Shown: positions 6,134 through 9,754 of the stretch, piece by piece | Layout of the letters: every line of letters starts with the position of its first letter | Position numbering within the stretch: position 1 is the first letter of the stretch | DNA from: an uncultured Saprospiraceae bacterium | GTDB taxonomy: Bacteria; Bacteroidota; Bacteroidia; Chitinophagales; Saprospiraceae | Reading direction: 5' to 3' | Assembly: GCA_937959375.1 (NCBI GenBank) | Contig: CALGLS010000325.1 | Location: forward strand, 1 to 9,754 | DNA length: 9,754 nt | Notes under the pieces: model-generated | What the model saw: the letters and a program-made list of their open reading frames with translations, nothing else | The model's database searches: none | What the model was told of the DNA's origin: nothing | Made by a program: the position numbers and the translations under genes

Positions 6134-6655
6134 TTACGCAACAGCATCTCCGTAAACCTCATGAACTCTATGCTGTAATATTCGCCTTGCATGATAAATT
6201 CTGCTTTTTATAGTTCCCATCGGCAAGTTCCCCATCGCTTCTTGAATCTCGTCGTATTTGTAACCTTGGTAAACCATCATAAATGGGACTCTATAACTTT
6301 CATCCAACTCATCTATAATTTTATGAACTTCTTTTACATTCATATTCATCTCTCCCTCGTTATTAATTACTTCGCTAGTCTCATTTAAAAAGAAATGGTT
6401 AGAAGTCCCATCATGTAGCTCGTTTCTTCTTTTCTGTTTTCGGTAAAGATTGATAAATAAATTTTTCATTATAGTAGTTAACCAAGCTCTTATATTCGTA
6501 TTTGCTATATACTTTCTTTGATTCGATAAAGCTTTAAGAGCGGTTTCTTGAAAAAGGTCATCAGCCCTACTTTTATCTCTAGTAAGCTTCATTGCAAAAT
6601 GCCTGAGGTAGTTGCTATGACTTTCAAATTCTTGAACAAATTGAAGATTGTGCAT
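6134..6655 (-). CDS. ECF RNA polymerase sigma factor (sigma-70 family)
   Basis: The 173-residue protein has the two domains of an ECF sigma factor. Sigma2 covers about 12-76, with the core-binding RADDLFQETALKAL (30-43) and the -10 recognition region ending AWLTTIMKNLFINLYRKQKR (57-76). Sigma4 covers about 108-165, with the -35-binding helix-turn-helix YDEIQEAMGNLPMGTIKSRIYHARRIL (134-160, cited by position). A linker of about 30 residues separates them. The 'TIMKNLFINLYRK' form is typical of Bacteroidota ECF groups. ECF factors usually have a membrane anti-sigma encoded next door; none is visible here, and the next co-directional gene encodes a TetR regulator. The gene ends with two tandem TAA codons (6131-6136). 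It is divergent from the exported TPR gene at 6935 across a 279-base control region. Confidence 0.92.
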   Translation of the reverse strand: MHNLQFVQEFESHSNYLRHFAMKLTRDKSRADDLFQETALKALSNQRKYIANTNIRAWLTTIMKNLFINLYRKQKRRNELHDGTSNHFFLNETSEVINNEGEMNMNVKEVHKIIDELDESYRVPFMMVYQGYKYDEIQEAMGNLPMGTIKSRIYHARRILQHRVHEVYGDAVA

Positions 6656-6681
6656 GATTTAAGGGCTTATTTGGTTTTTAT

Positions 6682-6702
6682 TTTTTGATAGCATTACTAT
6701 CA
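6682..6702. promoter_or_regulatory. Operator-like dyad, copy 1, near the sigma-factor start
   Basis: TGATAG (6686-6691) and CTATCA (6697-6702) are perfect 6-base arms with a 5-base spacer. The site lies about 30 bases upstream of the sigma-factor ATG. An 18-base stretch (6682-6699) recurs at 6818-6835 with one mismatch. Confidence 0.5.
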
Positions 6703-6776
6703 TTTTCACTAGCATAACGATTAATTATAGGGAAAAGTTTAGAGTAAATGCAAGAAAATGTAAAAATAATGGTCTT

Positions 6777-6799
6777 TTTTAGGGGTTTAACCCCCAAAA
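6777..6799. promoter_or_regulatory. GC-rich palindrome in the divergent region
   Basis: GGGGTTTAACCCC (6782-6794) is a perfect odd-centred palindrome and extends, after one mismatch, into flanking TTTT/AAAA (6777-6780, 6796-6799). A G/C-rich dyad stands out in this AT-rich spacer and sits near the midpoint between the two divergent genes. Confidence 0.45.
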
Positions 6800-6817
6800 T
6801 ACATTGTCTTACTCTCC

Positions 6818-6838
6818 TTTTTGATAGTATTACTACAA
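6818..6838. promoter_or_regulatory. Operator-like site, copy 2, on the TPR gene side
   Basis: TTTTTGATAGTATTACTA (6818-6835) matches 17 of 18 bases of copy 1, 136 bases away in the same orientation. The right arm is degenerate here (CTACAA instead of CTATCA). It lies about 97 bases upstream of the TPR gene start. Confidence 0.45.
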
Positions 6839-6934
6839 AAAGATGAAGTATTACAACTATTTTATAAAATCTTTGTTTCATTACTAAAACATAAAAGAAA
6901 CAGATTTAAATAACAGTTATAAAAAGAATTAAAT

Positions 6935-8170
6935 ATGAGATACCTAATTATTGTTTCGATCTTTTTGATGTCGCATCAAATACTTTTTGCTCAAACAAGA
7001 AGAATGAATAATACAGAGACGGGAAGGACTTATGCTGTTGAAAATCAATCACGAACCATACAGCCTTTACTTCAGAAAGCAGATCGCCAATTCAGACAGG
7101 CAGACTACGAAGGAACCTTCTTGACCTTAGAAAGTGCTGTAGCACAAAATCCAAATTCAGCTGAAGCACTATTACTGCGAGCTAGATTCAAAAAATTAAT
7201 TGGTATGCAAACTGAATCTCAAGCAGATTTAAAATTAGCTAACCGAATTAACCCACAAGCCGCCAACCTATATGGATACAATGGAAATAATGGCTTGATA
7301 AAAATAATTTCTCTTGAACCTGAATTAGCTGTTCAAGGATTGACCACCTATCAAAAACTCAATTACTACTATCAAGCTTTGGACAAAAAAGTAACGGCAG
7401 AAGGTGCTGAGGATAAACTATTGAATGATCTTGAACTAATCATTGAAAATATTGAATCAGACCAAACCGATCAGGCGCTAATTTCTGTGAATGAGCTTTT
7501 GGAAGAATATCCTGAATCCGCTATTGCTTATGATTTAAAGGGGATTATTTTGAAAAAGAAAGATAGACTTGAGGATGCAGTTACAGCTTTCTCTACAGCG
7601 GATGAAATTGAACCTAGTTTTGCAATTGCATGGTACAACCTTGGTCAGATAGAACGAAATTTAGGAAACTTTGACCAAGCTAAAATATACTTAGACAAGG
7701 CTATTAAATTACAAAGCGATTTGACTAAAGCATATTTCGAAAGAGCAATGTTACACAAACAAATGGGAAACAAGGAAAGTGCGCTAGATGACTACAATTC
7801 TATCATTGAAATAAATGGAGATACCTACATGGAGGCATTCCTCAACAGAGGTTTAACTAAAAAGATGCTTGGTGACTTTGGTGGAGCCTTAGCTGATTTG
7901 AATCAAGCTATTGAAGAATTTCCTAACAATGCTGAACTACGAAAGAATCGTGGTAATCTACAACTCCTCTACGGTCTTACTCGAAAAGCAATTGATGATT
8001 ACACCAAAGCCATTCAACTCAATAATGATTACGCAGAAGCATACTACAACAGAGGCTTAGCTTTCTTGTTATTCTATGATAAAATTTCAGCTTGTGCGGA
8101 CCTAACTAAAAGTGCAGATTTAGGCTATGAGGCAGCAGAGGAAACTAAAAGGTATTTCTGTACTGAATAA
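6935..8170 (+). CDS. Exported TPR-repeat protein, function unknown
   Basis: The 411-residue protein has a Sec signal peptide (hydrophobic 3-18, likely cleavage after LFA at 19) and then many TPR units. A first pair lies at about 43-110 (RQADYEGTFLTLESAVAQNPNSAEAL). After a 60-residue non-repeat linker (111-170) a run of units covers about 177-400: 196-229, 230-263, 264-297, 299-332, 333-366 and 367-400. They show typical A-x-x-NRG and A-x-x-DLNQAIEEFPN patterns. It has no enzymatic domain, so it is probably a periplasmic or envelope scaffold. The ATG at 6935 follows an A-rich, Shine-Dalgarno-free leader, as normal for the phylum. It is divergent from the ECF sigma gene, so it may be a target of that sigma or of the TetR protein; this is inference from position and from the repeated sites between them. 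Confidence 0.85.
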   Translation: MRYLIIVSIFLMSHQILFAQTRRMNNTETGRTYAVENQSRTIQPLLQKADRQFRQADYEGTFLTLESAVAQNPNSAEALLLRARFKKLIGMQTESQADLKLANRINPQAANLYGYNGNNGLIKIISLEPELAVQGLTTYQKLNYYYQALDKKVTAEGAEDKLLNDLELIIENIESDQTDQALISVNELLEEYPESAIAYDLKGIILKKKDRLEDAVTAFSTADEIEPSFAIAWYNLGQIERNLGNFDQAKIYLDKAIKLQSDLTKAYFERAMLHKQMGNKESALDDYNSIIEINGDTYMEAFLNRGLTKKMLGDFGGALADLNQAIEEFPNNAELRKNRGNLQLLYGLTRKAIDDYTKAIQLNNDYAEAYYNRGLAFLLFYDKISACADLTKSADLGYEAAEETKRYFCTE

Positions 8171-8194
8171 AAGTTGGTTACTAAGTGTTTGAAC

Positions 8195-8239
8195 AATGAA
8201 GTTGTTTAAGAAGTATCTTCACTCTTAAACAACTTCATT
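8195..8239. terminator. Long hairpin between convergent genes
   Basis: Perfect 17-base arms (8195-8211 and 8223-8239) enclose an 11-base loop. It begins 25 bases after the TPR stop and ends 2 bases before the lrgB stop, so it can serve both genes. Only short T runs flank it on either strand, so termination strength is uncertain. Confidence 0.65.
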
Positions 8240-8241
8240 TA

Positions 8242-8934
8242 TCACAACAACAAATCCAACACCCAAGGCCCCACAAATGCAGTAAACACCCCATTCAAAC
8301 ACATCGCCACACCACTAAAAGCGCCAGCAAGATTACTCACCTCTAGCGCACGTGCAGTACCAATTCCATGAGAGGTCGTGCCTAGCGCAGTTCCCATTGC
8401 TGATTCCTTTTTTATTCTAAATAAATTTAAAACTTGAACGCCTAGTGCATTACCTAGTATACCAACTACGATCACCACACCAGCGGTTAGAGAAGGCATA
8501 CCTCCTGCCATTGCACTCACCTCAATTGCGATTGGACTAGTGATGGATTGAAAAGCCAATGAACGAGTGAGTTCTTCTGGAACCGAAAGCAAGAGGCATA
8601 AAACGACAACACTAATCAAACACATCAGTCCGCCTCCGAAAACTGCCAATACGAATGAAAACATCTGATCTTTAATCATCGGATATTTTTCATAAAACAA
8701 AACACCCAAAGCGACAACCGATGGACCTAGTAAGAAGGTTAGATACTGCCCACCAACATTATACTGCTCATAATCAACATTAAATAAAACGAGAAAACCG
8801 ATGATAAAAATCGATGACAATAAAATAGGATTCAAAAAAAATTGTCGATACTTTTCGTAAATGCGGAGACCAGCAAAGTAAGTCGCCAAAGTTATCAGGA
8901 TTCCGAAAAGCGGTAATTCAAATATCTTTTCCAT
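8242..8934 (-). CDS. lrgB: LrgB/CidB-family membrane protein
   Basis: The 230-residue, very hydrophobic protein matches the LrgB family over its full length. Family signatures are LGPSVVALGVLFYEK (69-83), SITSPIAIEVS (130-140), VGILGNALG (157-165) and the strongly conserved GTTSHGIGTARALE (185-198). About seven or more membrane segments are apparent. With LrgA it forms the two-part system first described as a holin/antiholin-like modulator of murein hydrolases in Staphylococcus. More recent work shows family members transporting pyruvate (Bacillus PftAB) or glycolate/glycerate (plant PLGG1, an LrgA-LrgB fusion). The start overlaps the end of lrgA by 17 bases, which suggests translational coupling. 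No regulator of the LytSR type lies nearby in the window. Confidence 0.92.
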   Translation of the reverse strand: MEKIFELPLFGILITLATYFAGLRIYEKYRQFFLNPILLSSIFIIGFLVLFNVDYEQYNVGGQYLTFLLGPSVVALGVLFYEKYPMIKDQMFSFVLAVFGGGLMCLISVVVLCLLLSVPEELTRSLAFQSITSPIAIEVSAMAGGMPSLTAGVVIVVGILGNALGVQVLNLFRIKKESAMGTALGTTSHGIGTARALEVSNLAGAFSGVAMCLNGVFTAFVGPWVLDLLL

Positions 8935-9268
8935 CTTTTCGATTTAGTGTTTGTTGAATGAATCCGGTCGTTAGAATGGTGACTAGCGTTGTGACCAGCA
9001 ATACCAACAAAATGACAAGACCATGTTCTTGTAATAAACTTTTGCTCTGCATCAAACCGACTGCATATGGGATAAAAAAAAGTGGTAGAAATTGCAGTAG
9101 CTTATCTGAAACAGGTTTTACGGTTTCGAGTTTTAGAAGTTTAGATTTTAATGCGGCGAAGATGAGCAACATGCCTATGATGTTACCGGGGACTGTTAAG
9201 TTTAGGGTTTCGTGGATTAGTTCTCCGGTGAATAGGAAGGCCAATATGACTAGGAATGCTTTTAGCAT
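8918..9268 (-). CDS. lrgA: LrgA/CidA-family membrane protein
   Basis: The 116-residue protein has about four hydrophobic segments (about 3-17, 24-42, 58-74, 82-104) and a short charged tail. It carries the family motifs VPGNIIGML (26-34) and LPLFFIPYAVGLM (61-73), the usual P-G-x-x-I-G-M and F-x-P-x-x-V-G-L-M patterns. It is the small partner of LrgB, and together they probably form the functional transporter or pore. It lies between the SemiSWEET gene (17 bases upstream) and lrgB (17-base overlap), so all three genes form a tight operon. The leader is A-rich with no Shine-Dalgarno. Length is normal and no defect is visible. Whether this pair moves pyruvate-like acids or affects autolysis cannot be read from the sequence. 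Confidence 0.9.
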   Translation of the reverse strand: MLKAFLVILAFLFTGELIHETLNLTVPGNIIGMLLIFAALKSKLLKLETVKPVSDKLLQFLPLFFIPYAVGLMQSKSLLQEHGLVILLVLLVTTLVTILTTGFIQQTLNRKDGKDI

Positions 9269-9285
9269 TGTTGTTGTTTTTTTCT

Positions 9286-9540
9286 CTATTTATACTTCAA
9301 TTTCAAACTCAAAATAACAACAGAAAAAACCAAGGTTATTCCATTTGCAATTATAATCGGAATTTCTGACAAGAGGATACCATAGATTAACCAAAGTACG
9401 ACACCGATAGTCAGGGCAATGTACATATTGAGCGAAATATCCTTGGTCTGCTTGGTTTTGATAACTTGAATCGTTTGCGGTAAAAAGGCAAAAGTAGTCA
9501 AACAAGCTGCGACTAATCCGATAATGGTGGTTGTGGTCAT
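9286..9540 (-). CDS. SemiSWEET (PQ-loop/MtN3) sugar transporter
   Basis: The 84-residue protein has the three-helix bundle of a SemiSWEET: helices at about 5-25, 37-57 and 60-79. The PQ motif is at 21-22 (AFLPQTIQVIKTKQTKDISL spans 18-37), the usual hinge. Trp50 and Asn66 have the spacing of the substrate-contacting Trp and Asn that I recall from the Leptospira biflexa SemiSWEET structure. Such proteins work as homodimers in the inner membrane and let sugars pass in both directions. It is the first gene of the operon with lrgA and lrgB. Another reading frame covers the same bases but gives a Cys/Tyr-rich peptide without family features. A hairpin lies in its leader (9564-9597). Confidence 0.9.
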   Translation of the reverse strand: MTTTTIIGLVAACLTTFAFLPQTIQVIKTKQTKDISLNMYIALTIGVVLWLIYGILLSEIPIIIANGITLVFSVVILSLKLKYK

Positions 9541-9563
9541 GAGGTATTTTTCATAAAAATAAG

Positions 9564-9597
9564 AAGCTGTTTCTAGTTCAGCGAACTAAACTAGCTT
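9564..9597. promoter_or_regulatory. Hairpin/palindrome in the SemiSWEET leader and divergent promoter region
   Basis: TAGTTC-agc-GAACTA (9574-9588) is a perfect 15-base dyad. Outer arms AAGCT (9564-9568) and AGCTT (9593-9597) extend it as a bulged stem. T-rich DNA follows on both strands: TCTTTTTT on + and CTTATTTTT on -. It starts 24 bases before the SemiSWEET ATG. It could be an operator shared with the gene at 9666 or an attenuator; on RNA it has the shape of a terminator. Confidence 0.45.
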
Positions 9598-9653
9598 TCT
9601 TTTTTAGAAATTAAAATAATCCAAAAAACATTAGGCACCTCCCATCATCATCC

Positions 9654-9661
9654 GTACTTTC
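9654..9661 (+). promoter_or_regulatory. Candidate -7 box very close to the MFS gene start
   Basis: TACTTTCG differs by one base from TAnnTTTG and ends 4 bases before the ATG at 9666, so a transcript from it would be leaderless. No TTTG -33 box is seen at the right distance. Confidence 0.25.
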
Positions 9662-9665
9662 GCGG

Positions 9666-9754
9666 ATGGTTGAAAACACCAAATCACTTTACACACTTCC
9701 CTTCTTACTACTTTGCCTGAGTCACATGCTTTTTGGTGGAAGCTTTAGTATGAT
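9666..9754 (+). CDS. N-terminus of a probable MFS transporter (runs off the window)
   Basis: An ATG at 9666 opens a frame that continues to the window end, giving 29 residues: MVENTKSLYTLPF, then LLLCLSHMLFGGSFSM. A short polar start followed by a hydrophobic helix with an 'LCLSHxLFGxSFxM' pattern is what I recognise from the first helix of Bacteroidota major facilitator transporters (sugar or drug efflux type). The gene is divergent from the SemiSWEET-lrgAB operon with a 125-base shared spacer. Only the first helix is visible, so the family call is tentative and the substrate unknown. Confidence 0.55.
   Translation, partial: MVENTKSLYTLPFLLLCLSHMLFGGSFSM

Noticed and set aside
6724..6753. 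E. coli-like promoter on the - strand (TTGCAT-N18-TATAAT) for the sigma gene
   Set aside because: The Bacteroidota housekeeping sigma factor uses TTTG/TAnnTTTG boxes, so this match in AT-rich DNA is not reliable evidence.
6678..6881. 67-codon - strand frame just upstream of the sigma-factor gene, considered as an anti-sigma candidate
   Set aside because: It spans all the operator-like sites, has no anti-sigma motif, and its composition looks like translated AT-rich control DNA.
9290..9505. 71-codon frame overlapping the SemiSWEET gene
   Set aside because: Shadow frame; the overlapping 84-residue frame has clear SemiSWEET motifs.

Overview
The window is AT-rich and reads as a Bacteroidota chromosome, most likely the order Cytophagales (inference). 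The signs are coding starts without Shine-Dalgarno sequences, promoter boxes of the TAnnTTTG type, a nif3 gene paired with a C4 zinc-ribbon gene, a prohibitin-like lipoprotein, secreted TPR proteins and a Bacteroidota-style ECF sigma factor. No transposase, phage gene, CRISPR array or resistance gene is visible.

Layout. Bases 1-1011 (+): the 3' end of a Nif3-family gene and a coiled-coil/zinc-ribbon gene, closed by a strong terminator. Bases 1081-1402: a non-coding block with two ~91% identical direct repeats and a GC-richer insert. Bases 1679-3169 (+): a secreted TPR protein, followed by a hairpin, a ~10-base periodic array, and a tRNA(CAT) with its own promoter and terminator. Bases 3601-6655 (all -): a small two-helix membrane protein, an HPF/RaiA-like ribosome factor, an SPFH/prohibitin lipoprotein, a TetR-family regulator and an ECF sigma factor. 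Bases 6656-6934: a divergent regulatory region with operator-like dyads. Bases 6935-8170 (+): a second exported TPR protein. Bases 8242-9540 (-): lrgB, lrgA and a SemiSWEET gene as one operon. From 9666 (+): the start of a probable MFS transporter.

How the genes may work together. The ECF sigma/TetR pair faces a TPR gene across a shared control region and precedes a membrane-associated SPFH lipoprotein and a ribosome-hibernation-type factor. This could be a small envelope or stress regulon, but nothing in the sequence proves a link. The SemiSWEET-LrgA-LrgB operon combines a small sugar carrier with a two-subunit system now linked to pyruvate or glycolate/glycerate transport, which suggests a metabolite exchange module. 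I found no system here that I can confidently call new. The best leads are the SemiSWEET-lrgAB operon, the sigma/TetR unit with no visible anti-sigma gene and its operator-like sites, and the dispersed repeat family around the first TPR gene.
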